Shown: piece by piece, positions 1-9,047 of the stretch | How positions within the stretch are numbered: the stretch's first letter is position 1 | Layout of the letters: every line of letters starts with the position of its first letter | From: Streptomyces sp. DG1A-41 | GTDB lineage: Bacteria > Actinomycetota > Actinomycetes > Streptomycetales > Streptomycetaceae | Assembly: GCF_037055355.1 (NCBI RefSeq) | Contig: NZ_CP146350.1 | Location: 3,061,001 to 3,125,000, forward strand | Direction of reading: 5' to 3' | DNA: 64,000 bases | Notes under the pieces: generated by a model | The model's input: the letters and a program-made list of their open reading frames with translations, nothing else | The model's database searches: none | What the model was told of the DNA's origin: nothing | Translations under genes and position numbers: made by a program

Positions 1-96
1 CGCCACGATCGCTGGGCCTGCCTTGATGGATCCCCCTCTCAGCAACACCACAAGGATGATCGCCAACAGCAGCACCACAGACAGTGAAATGGCCAC
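1..96 (-). CDS. small membrane protein, N-terminal part only
   Basis: Thirty-two codons run open from a GTG at 96 to the left edge, so only the N-terminus is present. The peptide begins MAISLSVV and continues with about 18 consecutive hydrophobic residues (Val, Leu, Ile), ending in a short Arg-Gly-Gly stretch and a second hydrophobic start. This looks like one or two membrane helices. A GAGGG lies 11 bases before the GTG, and the in-frame TGA just upstream excludes a longer start on this frame. Small hydrophobic proteins of this kind are common in Streptomyces next to mobile or regulatory genes. The function is unknown and the rest of the gene lies outside the window. Confidence 0.45.
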   Translation of the reverse strand, partial: MAISLSVVLLLAIILVVLLRGGSIKAGPAIVA

Positions 97-605
97 AACT
101 GATCACACCCTCGGTCGGTCCGCTCTCCCGGCCCGGGGACGCGACCCCGCGCACCCCGCCAGAACCATCGTGCCACCAACCCGGCCCGGCTATGCGGACC
201 GTGACGCATCGACCACCTCACTCGTGCCCGAACCGGTGTGTGCCGCCCGGGGCCAGGAGCCGAACGGCAGGGATCCGTACGGCAATTCGAGGCGCCACCC
301 TCACAGGGAATTCAACTGAATCGTTTCCGTGCCCACACAACGCGTTCGCAGCTGATTCGAATTACCCCCACAAGCTCCTCAACACCTCTGTGGGCAAGCT
401 TGAAAGGGGGGCGGAAGTGGACATTCCGCCGGAGTCGCCTGCTGGCCTTATGCACCGCTTAGTCCGGAAATATCCCGATAAGCAGGGCAGGTGTGATGAA
501 CACAATCCGCCATCGGACGATGTGTTGGGCATCACTCCGACCATGGCGTCAACTACCCGAAATCCGGGGTACCGACAGCTAATAGCCAGCATTCACATCC
601 GGCGT
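97..605. other. gene-poor stretch of about 510 bases
   Basis: No convincing gene is seen: the short open frames lack ribosome binding sites and have atypical composition. The stretch is less GC-rich than the flanking genes. A perfect 7-bp stem (GGCGGAA/TTCCGCC, loop of 7) lies at 410-430 without a T tract, so its role is unclear. The stretch separates the leftward membrane gene from the rightward acyltransferase and presumably holds promoters for both. Confidence 0.5.
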
Positions 606-635
606 TTTACGAATAGCCGCAGGGAACGCTAGGGT
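606..635 (+). promoter_or_regulatory. candidate vegetative promoter for the acyltransferase gene
   Basis: TTTACG (606-611) and TAGGGT (630-635) are separated by 18 bases, matching the Streptomyces housekeeping pattern of a TTGAC-like -35 and a TAGNNT -10. Transcription would start near 642, leaving a leader of about 78 bases before the GTG at 720. Confidence 0.4.
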
Positions 636-719
636 GCCTCAGATGTTCCACGCTGCCTCGTCCCCCGCAAGCGCAGCGAGGTCCCGGATCGTCTCCCCGA
701 GTTCCTGGTGGGAGGGTCT

Positions 720-1901
720 GTGACGAACTCGCTACGACCGAACGGCGACCGCAGGGCGCCACTTCCCCCGGCCCAGTCGCCGACCGACGGAGTGCCGAGC
801 CCGCGCTCGCCGCAGAGCCCGCAGAAGAAGCAGAACGGCAAGCAGCGCGACGCGTTCTTCGACAACGCCAAGTACCTCGCGATCGTGCTGGTGGCCATGG
901 GCCACGCCTGGGAGCCGCTCAAGGGCGACAGCCGGATGCTCGAGGCCGCGTACCAGGTCGTCTACGCCTTCCACATGCCGGCGTTCATCATCATCTCCGG
1001 CTACTTCTCGCGCAGTTTCGACATGCGGCCCGACCGGCTCAAGCGCCTGATCACCGGCGTGGCCGTGCCGTACATCGTCTTCGAGACGGCCTACCCGCTC
1101 TTCAAGCGGTTCATCGACAACGACCCGGGACAGGAGATCAGCCTCCTCGACCCCTGGTACCTGACCTGGTTCCTGTGCGCGCTGTTCATCTGGCGGATGA
1201 CCACCCCCATCTGGAAGATGGCGCGCTGGCCGCTGCCGCTCGCGCTCGGCCTCGCGATGCTGGCGACCGTCTCCCCGGAGATCGGTGACGACCTGGACCT
1301 CCAGCGGGTCCTCCAGTTCCTGCCGTTCTTCGTGCTGGGACTGGTGATGAAGCCCGAGCACTTCCACATGGTGCGCCGCCGTTCCGTACGGATCGCCTCG
1401 GTGCCCGTGTTCGCCGCCGCGCTGGCCTTCAGCTGGTGGGCCGTGCCGCGCATGAACACCGCGTGGTTCTACCACCGGGACTCCGCGCAGGAGCTGGGCG
1501 CGCCGTGGTGGACCGGCCCGGTCATGGTGCTCGCGATGTTCGGCTGCTCCCTGGTGCTGACCGCGTGCTTCTTCGCCTGGGTGCCGCGCCGCCACATGTG
1601 GTTCACCGCGCTCGGCGCCGGCACGCTCTACGGCTACCTGCTGCACGGCTTCCTGGTGAAGGCCGGCGACTACCAGGGCTGGTTCGAGCCGACGTGGATG
1701 CACCAGCCGCTCGGTGAGATCGCCGTGACCGTCACCGCGGCCGCCGTCGTGACGCTGCTGTGCACCAAGCCGGTGCAGCGGGTCTTCCGGTTCGTGATGG
1801 AGCCGAAGATGGAGTGGGCCTTCAAGCGGGACGCGGCCGAACTCGCCCGTGAGCGCCAGAGCGCCGAGCGGCGCGAGCGCGAGAAGGCAGCCGTGGGCTG
1901 A
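720..1901 (+). CDS. acyltransferase family 3 integral membrane protein
   Basis: A 393-residue multi-spanning protein of the acyltransferase-3 / fucose 4-O-acetylase-like group, which O-acylates sugars of polysaccharides, glycolipids or antibiotics at the membrane. After a charged Pro/Lys-rich tail of about 40 residues the family's first motif is present: FFDNAKYLAIVLVAMGHAW, where the His after Gly is the expected catalytic residue. About ten hydrophobic segments follow, including FHMPAFIIISGYF, and the C-terminus is a charged helix. A GTG at 708 is in frame, but GGGAGGG at 710-716 overlaps it and lies just before the GTG at 720, so 720 is preferred. It stands alone and converges with the secretion operon across a strong terminator. 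The acyl acceptor cannot be told. Confidence 0.85.
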   Translation: MTNSLRPNGDRRAPLPPAQSPTDGVPSPRSPQSPQKKQNGKQRDAFFDNAKYLAIVLVAMGHAWEPLKGDSRMLEAAYQVVYAFHMPAFIIISGYFSRSFDMRPDRLKRLITGVAVPYIVFETAYPLFKRFIDNDPGQEISLLDPWYLTWFLCALFIWRMTTPIWKMARWPLPLALGLAMLATVSPEIGDDLDLQRVLQFLPFFVLGLVMKPEHFHMVRRRSVRIASVPVFAAALAFSWWAVPRMNTAWFYHRDSAQELGAPWWTGPVMVLAMFGCSLVLTACFFAWVPRRHMWFTALGAGTLYGYLLHGFLVKAGDYQGWFEPTWMHQPLGEIAVTVTAAAVVTLLCTKPVQRVFRFVMEPKMEWAFKRDAAELARERQSAERREREKAAVG

Positions 1902-1917
1902 CCCGCCTGTGCACGCA

Positions 1918-1954
1918 CGGAGGGCCCGCACTCGGACGAGTGGCGGGCCCTCCG
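1918..1954. terminator. bidirectional terminator between convergent genes
   Basis: A 12-bp perfect stem (CGGAGGGCCCGC with its complement) is extended by an inner CTC/GAG after a small bulge, with loop GGAC. It lies between the ends of the acyltransferase gene (1901) and the DUF6177-like gene (1973), so it can end transcription from both sides. Confidence 0.8.
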
Positions 1955-1972
1955 ACTGTCTTGAGGCGGCGG

Positions 1973-3394
1973 CTAGTCGCCCTTCAGGTGTCTCATCAGG
2001 CGCTCGAAGTCCTGCCATCCCGAAAGGTCCGACGGGTCGCCCCGAAACGCGTAGTACAGCGCCGGGCGGGTCTTCGGACCCAGTTCCCGCGGCGCCTGGG
2101 GGAGCGGCGTGCGGCGGGCCCGGTCGCCCGGCATCTCGCGGACCTCCTCGGCGCCCAGCACGAACGCGTAGGGCACGCCGGGGCCTTCGAAGCGGGCGGG
2201 GACGGACAGGTCGCGGCGGGCCCGGCGGATCTGGACCAGCATGGACTGGAGATCGTGCCGGGTGGCGAGGGCCTCCGCGGCGGCGACCACGGTGTCCGTC
2301 GGGATCTGCTCGCCCGGTCCGTAGCCGAAGGCCAGTGTCACGTCCTCCTCGACGCCGCCCTTCGTCCGGGTGATGCGCACCGTCGCGAGGCCCGGTCGCT
2401 CCGGCGTGCCGACGACCACCAGCCAGGTCGGCTCGGGTGCTCGCTCGTGGGCCACGTCGGTCAACTGCCGCAGTGACCAGGGGAGGTTGGCGGGCTCCTC
2501 GGTGCCCCAGCCGGCCGGTGGCTCACCGGTGATCTCCCGCCATACGGCTTCCACGGCACCGCCGAGGACGAGCCGGTCGTCGGCCGGGTGAACGGTGCGG
2601 AAGGAGATCGCGAGCTGGCGTTCGCCGGTGTCCTGGATGCCCTCCCGGAAGGAGGCGGCGACGGGTGTGCGCGGGTCCTGCGGGGTCGCCTCCGGAGACT
2701 CGACCGTCACGAACAGGCCGTTGCTCCACTGGAGGACCGCTCCGGTCAGGCCGTCGTAGTAGCCGTCCCGCTCGTCCTGCACCACCCAGCGCGAGGGCCA
2801 GCCCGGCAGGCTGCCCCGGACCGCCGGGGAGAGGCGGGTGCCCGCCGGGGTGACGATCTGGAGGCCGAGACCGGCGTTCGCGGCGGCGCGGAAGGCGTCC
2901 GACAGCCAGGCCGTCATCGCGACCACGGGACGGTCCTGGATGACGACGGCGACCTTGTCGGTGAGCACGTCCACGGCGGGCTGGGCGGCGGCCGGAGCCG
3001 GCGCCACCGTCATCCCGTCCGTCTTGACCACGGCCAACGACCACGAGGTCTGCGGCGGCCAGGCCGTACCACCGATCAACGTGGCGATACGGGCGGCGAA
3101 CGTCCCGGCGAGCTCCTCGGCTTCCTTGATTCCGGTCGTGGCACGGGCCTCGGTCCACCAGTACGGCACCTCGGGCTCCTGGGCTCCGAGCAGCCGCTCG
3201 GCCTCTCCCCTGACCTGCACGAGCAGCGGCGCTTCGACGGAGACGAGCGGGCGGCCCTGCTGGTCGCAGAGCTGCACCACGGCTCCCTCGCCCTCGGTGC
3301 CCGCCAGCAGGTCCGGGCCGCCGGAGAGCAGTCCCGCGAGCACGCTCAGCGGGTCGGGCATCTTCTTCGTGAGGGCGATGACATCCTTCGTCAC
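1973..3394 (-). CDS. DUF6177-like protein of the type VII secretion locus
   Basis: A 473-residue soluble protein starting VTKDVIALTKKMPDP at a GTG four bases after the eccC stop, so it is almost certainly translated with eccC. I assign it to the DUF6177-type proteins often seen beside actinobacterial eccC; this rests on recognition and context, not on catalytic motifs. No signal peptide or membrane segment is visible. The sequence is rich in Trp and charged residues, with a large-loop C-terminus ending in a Phe-Glu-Arg-Leu-rich helix. Being last in the run, it could be a cytosolic accessory or chaperone that hands substrates to EccC. That role is inferred. It ends 18 bases from the shared terminator. 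Confidence 0.75.
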   Translation of the reverse strand: MTKDVIALTKKMPDPLSVLAGLLSGGPDLLAGTEGEGAVVQLCDQQGRPLVSVEAPLLVQVRGEAERLLGAQEPEVPYWWTEARATTGIKEAEELAGTFAARIATLIGGTAWPPQTSWSLAVVKTDGMTVAPAPAAAQPAVDVLTDKVAVVIQDRPVVAMTAWLSDAFRAAANAGLGLQIVTPAGTRLSPAVRGSLPGWPSRWVVQDERDGYYDGLTGAVLQWSNGLFVTVESPEATPQDPRTPVAASFREGIQDTGERQLAISFRTVHPADDRLVLGGAVEAVWREITGEPPAGWGTEEPANLPWSLRQLTDVAHERAPEPTWLVVVGTPERPGLATVRITRTKGGVEEDVTLAFGYGPGEQIPTDTVVAAAEALATRHDLQSMLVQIRRARRDLSVPARFEGPGVPYAFVLGAEEVREMPGDRARRTPLPQAPRELGPKTRPALYYAFRGDPSDLSGWQDFERLMRHLKGD

Positions 3395-3398
3395 GCGT

Positions 3399-6300
3399 TT
3401 ACCTCGTCCCCTCGTAGACGGTCTGGATGAGCCGGCTCGGTTCGCCCCTGCGGACCAGCACGCCGCGGCCGGGCGGCTGGTGGCCGGCGTACACACCGGA
3501 GAAGAGCTGGCCCTCGCTGCGGTCCCCCGCCATCACCAGCGCCGAGGCACCGGACTCGCGCAGGCTCTGGAGCAACGGCTCGTACAGCCCCCGGGAGGCG
3601 CCCGCCACACGGCGGGTGAGGACGAAGTGCAGTCCGATGTCGACGGCCGACGGGATGTACGGCACGAAGGGCGCGAGCGGCTGCTGCCCGGCGGTGGTGA
3701 GGACGTCGTAGTCGTCGACGAGGATCACGATCCGCGGGCCGGAGAAGCTGCCCGGCTCGAGGTCGGCGCCGTCGGCGGCCTCGTCGGGCAGCCGCTTCTC
3801 CAGTTCGGAGGCGATGCCGGCGGCGAGACCGGCGCACAGCTTGGTGTTGTAGGCGTAACCGCCCCGGTACTCCTCCGGGATGACGCCGCGCAGGCCGCGG
3901 CGCGGGTCGAAGACGCCGAAGACGAGCTCCTTGTCGCCGTAGCGCTCGATCAGGCTGCGGGCGATCACCTTGAGCAGGTTGGTCTTGCCGCACTCGCTGT
4001 CGCCCATGATCAGCAGGTGCTGGTCGCGGTGGAAGAGGTCGAGCAGGACGGGCGCCAGCTGCGTCTGGTCCAGGCCGATCGGGACGCGGCGTGGTTCGGC
4101 GGCAGGGCCGGGCAGCTGGTGCGCCTCCAGCACGTGCGGCAGCACGCGCACCGGCTGGGCGACCTCGCCGGTCCAGGTGGCGCGGATCTGCCGGGCGGTG
4201 GTCTCCAGGACCGCGCCGAGGTCGGCGGTGTCGGCGAGGCCGTCGGTACGGGGCAGGGCGACCTGGGCGAAGAGCTTGCGGTCGGTGAGGACCCGGCCCT
4301 TCTCCTCGGGCGAGAGGGTCTCGCCGAGCTTGCGGTCGATACTGGACTCGCTCGGGTCGTTCAGGCGCAGTTCCACGCGGGTGCCGAACTGGGACTGGGT
4401 GGCGATCCGCACGTCGTTCCAGCGCAGCATGCCGGCGACGACGTGGATGCCGTAGCCGCTGCCCCGCTTGAGGATGTCGACGACGGGGTCGTCCAGTTCC
4501 TCGAAGTCGTCGCGCAGCGCGCCGAAGCCGTCGATGAGCAGCACGATCTCGGTGCTGGCCAGCTCGGGCACCCGGCCCGCGGCCCGCAGGGTTCGCAGCT
4601 GCTCCAGCGAGTCGATGCCGTGCACCCGGAACAGTTCCTCGCGCTGGTCGAGCATGGCGCGCACCGAGTCGATGGTGCGGGCCGCGCGCTCGCGGTCGGC
4701 CCGGCCGGCGATGCCGCCGACGTGCGGCAGCCCCGACAGGGCCTGCAGGCCGCCGCCGACCAGGTCGAGGCCGTAGATGCCCACTTCCTGCGGGGTGTGG
4801 GTCAGCGCCAGCGAGAGGGCGAGGGTGCGCAGCAGGGTGGTCTTGCCGGACTGGGGGCCGCCGATGATCGCGGCGTGGCCGCCGGCGAGTGTCAGGTCCA
4901 GGTACCACTGGCCCTGCCATTGCTTCGTCGGGTCGTCGAGCGTGCCCAGCGGCACCTGGAGCGGGCCGCGGCGCCCCGCGAGCTGCATGCCGCGCGCACC
5001 GACCCGCACCGGTCCGGCGACCTTGTCGAGCGGGACCGCGGCGGGCAGCGGGGGCAGCCAGATCTGACGGACCGAGCGGGCACCGGAGCGCTCCAGCTGG
5101 TCGATCATCACGCCCATCTCCGTGGGGCCGGTCTCCCGGCGCCGCATCTGCGGCTCCTCGGGCCCCTCGGAGCCCCCCTGGCCGAGGGTGTTGTAGGCCT
5201 GGTACTCCAGGGCGAGCGGCCCGGTGTCCTCCGGCTCGTGCTGGACGGGGCCGCGGTAGGCGCCGGAGACGTAACCGGCCTTGAACCGCTCGTAGTGGCT
5301 GGTGTCGACCTTGAGGTAGCCGAAGCCGGGCAGCGGGGGCAGGTGGAAGGCGTCCGTGGTGTCCAGGACCGTACGGGACTCGTCCGGGGAGAAGGTGCGC
5401 AGACCGAGACGGTACGACAGGTAGGTCTCCAGGCCCTTGAGCTTGCCGGCCTCGATGCGCTGGCTGGACAGCAGCAGGTGCACACCGATGGAGCGGCCGA
5501 TCCGGCCGATGGACAGGAACAGGTCGATGAAGTCCGGCTTGGCGGTGAGGAGTTCGCCGAACTCGTCGATCACGACGAACAGGTGCGGCAGCGGCTCCAG
5601 GTCGGGGCGCTTCTCGGCGCGCAGCGCGGCGTAGTGGCCGATGTCGGCGACGTTGCCCGCGTCCTTGAGCACCTGCTGGCGGCGCTTGACCTCGCCGGCG
5701 AGGGACGCGTGGACGCGCTCGACCAGGCCGGCCTGGTTCTCCAGGTTGGTGATGACGCCGGCGACGTGCGGCAGGTGCGCGAACGGGGCGAAGGTGGCGC
5801 CGCCCTTGTAGTCGACGAGAACCATGGCCAGGTCCTCCGGCGGGTGGGTGGCGACCAGGGCGAGGACGAGGGTGCGCAGCAGCTCCGACTTGCCGGAGCC
5901 GGTGGCGCCGACGCACAGGCCGTGCGGGCCCATGCCCAGTTCGGAGGACTCCTTCAGGTCAAGGAGCACGGGCTCCTTGGCGTCGCTGACGCCGATCGGC
6001 ACGCGCAGGAAGGCGCGCTCGCCGCGCGGCGCCCACAGCCGGTGGAGGTCGAGTTCGGCCACGTCGTCGATGCCGAGCAGCTGGGCGAAGTCGACCGGGC
6101 CGGTGAGCGGGGCGTCGACCATCGACTCCGCGGACAGCCGCAGCGGGGCGAGCATCCGGGCGAGGCCCTCGGCGAAGGGGACGCCGATCTCGTCGACGGT
6201 GCCGTGGGCGCTGATCGGCTCCTTCTCGCGCAGGTCCTCGATGACGACGCGCTCACCGTCGACGGTGACGCGCACGCCCACGCTGCCGGGCTCCTGCACG

Positions 6301-7373
6301 CGCTGGTCGAGCAGGTGCAGCACGGTGACGCTCATGTCCCGCAGGCCCACGGCGTCGTCGGGGCGCGGCAGGTCGACCGCGTCGGCGCCGTGCGCGTCGG
6401 CGACGACGAGCAGCCGGGAGGTCATGGCGAGGGCGTCCTTGCCGGACAGGCCCCGGCGGACCTCGGCCGCGTAGGAGGCGCGGCGGCGCAGTTCGGCGCC
6501 GATCTGCCGGGCCAGCTGGGGCAGGGAGGGCGCGATGCGGCGGGCGGCGACGGGGCCGTCGAACTGCTCGGAGTCGAGCAGGTGCGGCAGCCACTTGGCC
6601 CACTCCCAGTCGGCGATCCGGTCGCCGGGCACGGCCAGCGCCATGGCCACGTCGTCGGGGGCGTGGGTGGCGGCGGCCTGCGCGATCAGTGCGCGGGCGA
6701 CCCGGAGGGTGTCCTCGCGCCGGCCGATGACGGTGATGTTGCCGACGCGGTCGAGCGGGACGGTGAGCGGGAGTTCGGTGCCGTTGGCGAAGCGGGCGAC
6801 CAGGGCGGAGGCCTCGTTCAGCATGAACTCGTCGGGCGGGGTGAGTACCGAGGATCCGGGCGGGGCCACCTTCAGGTCGCGCACCGGCATCTCTCCGGTG
6901 CCGACGCGGACCCGCAGGAAGTCGGCGTCGAGCCGGCGCCGCTCCCACAACCGGGCGGGGTCGCGCACGACGTCGTACAGCGCGTCCGGCGGCGGGTTGA
7001 GCACCTGCGTGCTCTCGCGTCGCTCCCGCTCCTCCTTCGACAGCTCCTCCCGCAGGTCCTCCAGGTAGGAGAGGTAGGCCTCGCGCTGGGTGCGGCGCGT
7101 GCGCTGGGCCTTGCCGCGCTGCGAGAAGAGCATGACGAGCGAGCCGAGGATGGTGACGACGAGGATGATGGCGCCCAGACCGGCGAACTGGCTGTTGCGC
7201 ACGACCGTCATCATCACGACGGAGGACATCACGCCCGCGACGGGCAGCAGCGAGGTCGCGATCGAGCCGGTCTTGCCGTCGGGCAGGTTGGGCGGCGCCT
7301 CGATGGTGCGCGGTTCGGGGGCGGCCGGGGGCCGGGTGGTCCGGGCCGGCCGGTGGATCAGTCGGGTGCTCAT
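3399..7373 (-). CDS. eccC: type VII secretion ATPase EccC, fused EccCa/EccCb form
   Basis: A 1324-residue FtsK/SpoIIIE-type motor that recognises WXG100 substrates and powers export. Two membrane helices lie near residues 40-57 and 63-83, followed by a coiled basic stretch. Three P-loop domains follow. The first has GATGSGKSE at 489-497 and VVIDE near 600-604; the second has GGPQSGKTT near 838-846 and LLIDG near 945; the third has GDSECGKTN near 1124-1132 and VILVDDYD near 1216. Domain 1 keeps the usual catalytic acidic pair; domains 2 and 3 have substituted Walker B ends, as expected for the substrate-binding regulatory domains of this family. ATG 7373 (MSTRLIHRP) is chosen over upstream open frame because the extra sequence looks like shadow translation. 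Fifty bases separate it from the MinD-like gene. Confidence 0.95.
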   Translation of the reverse strand: MSTRLIHRPARTTRPPAAPEPRTIEAPPNLPDGKTGSIATSLLPVAGVMSSVVMMTVVRNSQFAGLGAIILVVTILGSLVMLFSQRGKAQRTRRTQREAYLSYLEDLREELSKEERERRESTQVLNPPPDALYDVVRDPARLWERRRLDADFLRVRVGTGEMPVRDLKVAPPGSSVLTPPDEFMLNEASALVARFANGTELPLTVPLDRVGNITVIGRREDTLRVARALIAQAAATHAPDDVAMALAVPGDRIADWEWAKWLPHLLDSEQFDGPVAARRIAPSLPQLARQIGAELRRRASYAAEVRRGLSGKDALAMTSRLLVVADAHGADAVDLPRPDDAVGLRDMSVTVLHLLDQRVQEPGSVGVRVTVDGERVVIEDLREKEPISAHGTVDEIGVPFAEGLARMLAPLRLSAESMVDAPLTGPVDFAQLLGIDDVAELDLHRLWAPRGERAFLRVPIGVSDAKEPVLLDLKESSELGMGPHGLCVGATGSGKSELLRTLVLALVATHPPEDLAMVLVDYKGGATFAPFAHLPHVAGVITNLENQAGLVERVHASLAGEVKRRQQVLKDAGNVADIGHYAALRAEKRPDLEPLPHLFVVIDEFGELLTAKPDFIDLFLSIGRIGRSIGVHLLLSSQRIEAGKLKGLETYLSYRLGLRTFSPDESRTVLDTTDAFHLPPLPGFGYLKVDTSHYERFKAGYVSGAYRGPVQHEPEDTGPLALEYQAYNTLGQGGSEGPEEPQMRRRETGPTEMGVMIDQLERSGARSVRQIWLPPLPAAVPLDKVAGPVRVGARGMQLAGRRGPLQVPLGTLDDPTKQWQGQWYLDLTLAGGHAAIIGGPQSGKTTLLRTLALSLALTHTPQEVGIYGLDLVGGGLQALSGLPHVGGIAGRADRERAARTIDSVRAMLDQREELFRVHGIDSLEQLRTLRAAGRVPELASTEIVLLIDGFGALRDDFEELDDPVVDILKRGSGYGIHVVAGMLRWNDVRIATQSQFGTRVELRLNDPSESSIDRKLGETLSPEEKGRVLTDRKLFAQVALPRTDGLADTADLGAVLETTARQIRATWTGEVAQPVRVLPHVLEAHQLPGPAAEPRRVPIGLDQTQLAPVLLDLFHRDQHLLIMGDSECGKTNLLKVIARSLIERYGDKELVFGVFDPRRGLRGVIPEEYRGGYAYNTKLCAGLAAGIASELEKRLPDEAADGADLEPGSFSGPRIVILVDDYDVLTTAGQQPLAPFVPYIPSAVDIGLHFVLTRRVAGASRGLYEPLLQSLRESGASALVMAGDRSEGQLFSGVYAGHQPPGRGVLVRRGEPSRLIQTVYEGTR

Positions 7374-7423
7374 CGTCGTTGCCCTGTCCTCTGGGTCCTG
7401 GGTTCCCTTCGTGTGCGGAGGGT

Positions 7424-8971
7424 TCAGCGGCGCTTGTGGGAGAGCTGGAAGACCTCCGCCGCCAGGCGTGTGGCGGCCTCCCTGGTGTCTCGCGCGAGCA
7501 GCTCGGTGCGGATGGTGCCGCCGGCCGCCAGATGCCGGTCGTAGGGCAGGATCCGCACGCTCGCCCCCGTCGCCTTGAGCTGCTCGGCCGCCTTGTCCAG
7601 ATCGACGCCGGTGTGCGGCACGGTCTCGGTGAGCACGACGACGGTGGAGGTCGTGATGTCCCGGGGCAGCCCGCGCATCCACTCCAGGACCGCGTGCGTG
7701 CTGGCGATGCCCTCCAGCGTCGCGGGGACCGTGAGGATCCGGGCCTGGGCGGCGGACAGGGCGGTGCGGGCGACCTCGGCGGGCAGCGTCTCGCAGTCGG
7801 CGACGGTCACGCCGAAGTAGCGGCGCATCGCCACCATGATCCGCTCGTAGCCCTTGGTGTCGAGCATGGCCCCGACCTGCCCCTGGCTGCCGGGCAGCAG
7901 CCAGGCGTTCTCGGGCAGTTGAACCAGGTAGCCGGTGATGTCGAGGAGCGTCATCTGCGGTTCGACGACGTCGGCGAGATCGCCCGTGGTCCAGCGCAGG
8001 CTCTCCGCGCCGAGCCGGAGCGGCAGCGAGCCGAGCGCCGGGTCGGCCTCGACGGCCAGGACGGGGTCCTGGCGGTAGTGGGCGTAGGTGGCGGTCAGCA
8101 GCGCGGCGACCGTCGTCTTGCCCGAGCCTCCGCGGATCGAGGTGACCGCTATCTGGCGGCCGGTGGTGACCGGCTGCTGGAGGATCTCAGCGGTCGCGGT
8201 GGTCTCGGCGACCTCACGGGCCGCGGAGGAGGAAACAGTGCGGCGTACGGCCCTCAGGGCGCGCGCGGCGAACGGCTCCCCCCGCCGGGGTCCCCTGCCC
8301 GCGCCGGCGAGCTTCTGGTCGAGGACCGGGCGGCTGTCGGGGGTGGCTCGGGAGGCGCGGGCACGGGGCGCAGGGGCCGGCTGCGCGTACTGCTGCGGCG
8401 GGGGCTGTTCCTGCGCGGCGGACTGCTGCTGGGCGGCGTGCTGCTGCTCGGCGTAGGCCTGTTGTTCGGCATAGGCCTGCTGCTGGGCGTGCTGGTGCTG
8501 CTGCTGTTCGGCGTAGGCCTGCTGCTGCTCGGCGTACGCCTGCTGCTGTGCGTAGACCTGCTGTTCGGCGTAGGCCTGCTGGGCATGGGCCGGGTCGGGG
8601 TGCGGCTGCTGTCCCTGCGCGGGATAGGCCTGCCGTTGCGCGGCGGCGTACTGCTCTGCGTACACCTGCTGTTGCGCGTGCTGCTGCTCGGCGGGCGTGG
8701 GCTGCTGGTACGGCTGTGGGTAGCCGTAGGCCGGTGCCGGCCCCTGCCCCTGTGCCTGTCCCTGTGCCTGTCCCTGGGCGTACTGACCGGCTGTGCCCTG
8801 CTGGGCGGCGTGCGCCTGCTGCGCCTCCGGCCCCTGTGCCTGCTGCGGGGCCGCCTGCTCTGCCGCCGCCCGCTGCCGGTCCCGCTGCTGGGACGTGTGC
8901 TGCGGCTGCTGGGGCGTGCCGCCCCTCAAATCGCGCAGCACGTCGTTCTGCCAGTTGTCCCCGCTCGGCAT
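7424..8971 (-). CDS. MinD/ParA-like P-loop ATPase with Gln/Ala-rich N-terminus (EspI-like)
   Basis: A 515-residue protein in two parts. Residues 1-200 are low complexity, dominated by Gln, Ala, Tyr and Glu with repeated AYAEQQ units. From about 273 a SIMIBI-class ATPase domain follows, with the deviant Walker A RGGSGKTT (281-287), an EADPALGSLPLRLG segment and a late VVVLTE motif. Such proteins accompany mycobacterial and streptomycete type VII loci (EspI and relatives), where they are thought to regulate the export machine or its localisation. Here it sits between eccD and eccC, 50 and 76 bases away, which supports that role. The ATG at 8971 opens MPSGDNWQNDVLRDL. The repeat region is probably disordered. 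Confidence 0.85.
   Translation of the reverse strand: MPSGDNWQNDVLRDLRGGTPQQPQHTSQQRDRQRAAAEQAAPQQAQGPEAQQAHAAQQGTAGQYAQGQAQGQAQGQGPAPAYGYPQPYQQPTPAEQQHAQQQVYAEQYAAAQRQAYPAQGQQPHPDPAHAQQAYAEQQVYAQQQAYAEQQQAYAEQQQHQHAQQQAYAEQQAYAEQQHAAQQQSAAQEQPPPQQYAQPAPAPRARASRATPDSRPVLDQKLAGAGRGPRRGEPFAARALRAVRRTVSSSAAREVAETTATAEILQQPVTTGRQIAVTSIRGGSGKTTVAALLTATYAHYRQDPVLAVEADPALGSLPLRLGAESLRWTTGDLADVVEPQMTLLDITGYLVQLPENAWLLPGSQGQVGAMLDTKGYERIMVAMRRYFGVTVADCETLPAEVARTALSAAQARILTVPATLEGIASTHAVLEWMRGLPRDITTSTVVVLTETVPHTGVDLDKAAEQLKATGASVRILPYDRHLAAGGTIRTELLARDTREAATRLAAEVFQLSHKRR
8438..8584 (-). repeat. degenerate tandem repeat coding AYAEQQ units
   Basis: Inside the MinD-like gene, residues 130-178 contain five AYAEQQ motifs separated by extra Gln, His or Ala residues. 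At DNA level it is an imperfect array rich in GCCTACGCCGAACAGCAG-like units. It is coding and in frame, so copy-number changes would alter linker length rather than destroy the protein. Confidence 0.75.
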
Positions 8972-9047
8972 GTCGCCCTTCTCTCCTGCCGCATCCCGCC
9001 GTGTCGTTCCGCGGGAGCGACAGGGTGGGCGTCTGGTCTTCGAAGCC

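Noticed and set aside
23..632. Short plus-strand frames at the left edge
   Set aside because: They overlap each other in different frames, have poor codon bias and no ribosome sites.
2838..7544. Very long plus-strand open frame opposite eccC and the DUF6177-like gene
   Set aside because: It is antisense to well-supported genes and encodes low-complexity Gly/Val/Ala/Glu sequence without motifs, an effect of high GC at third codon positions.
7374..7682. Upstream extension of EccC
   Set aside because: The extra residues are Arg/His-rich shadow of the ATPase gene; ATG 7373 fits the EccC N-terminus.
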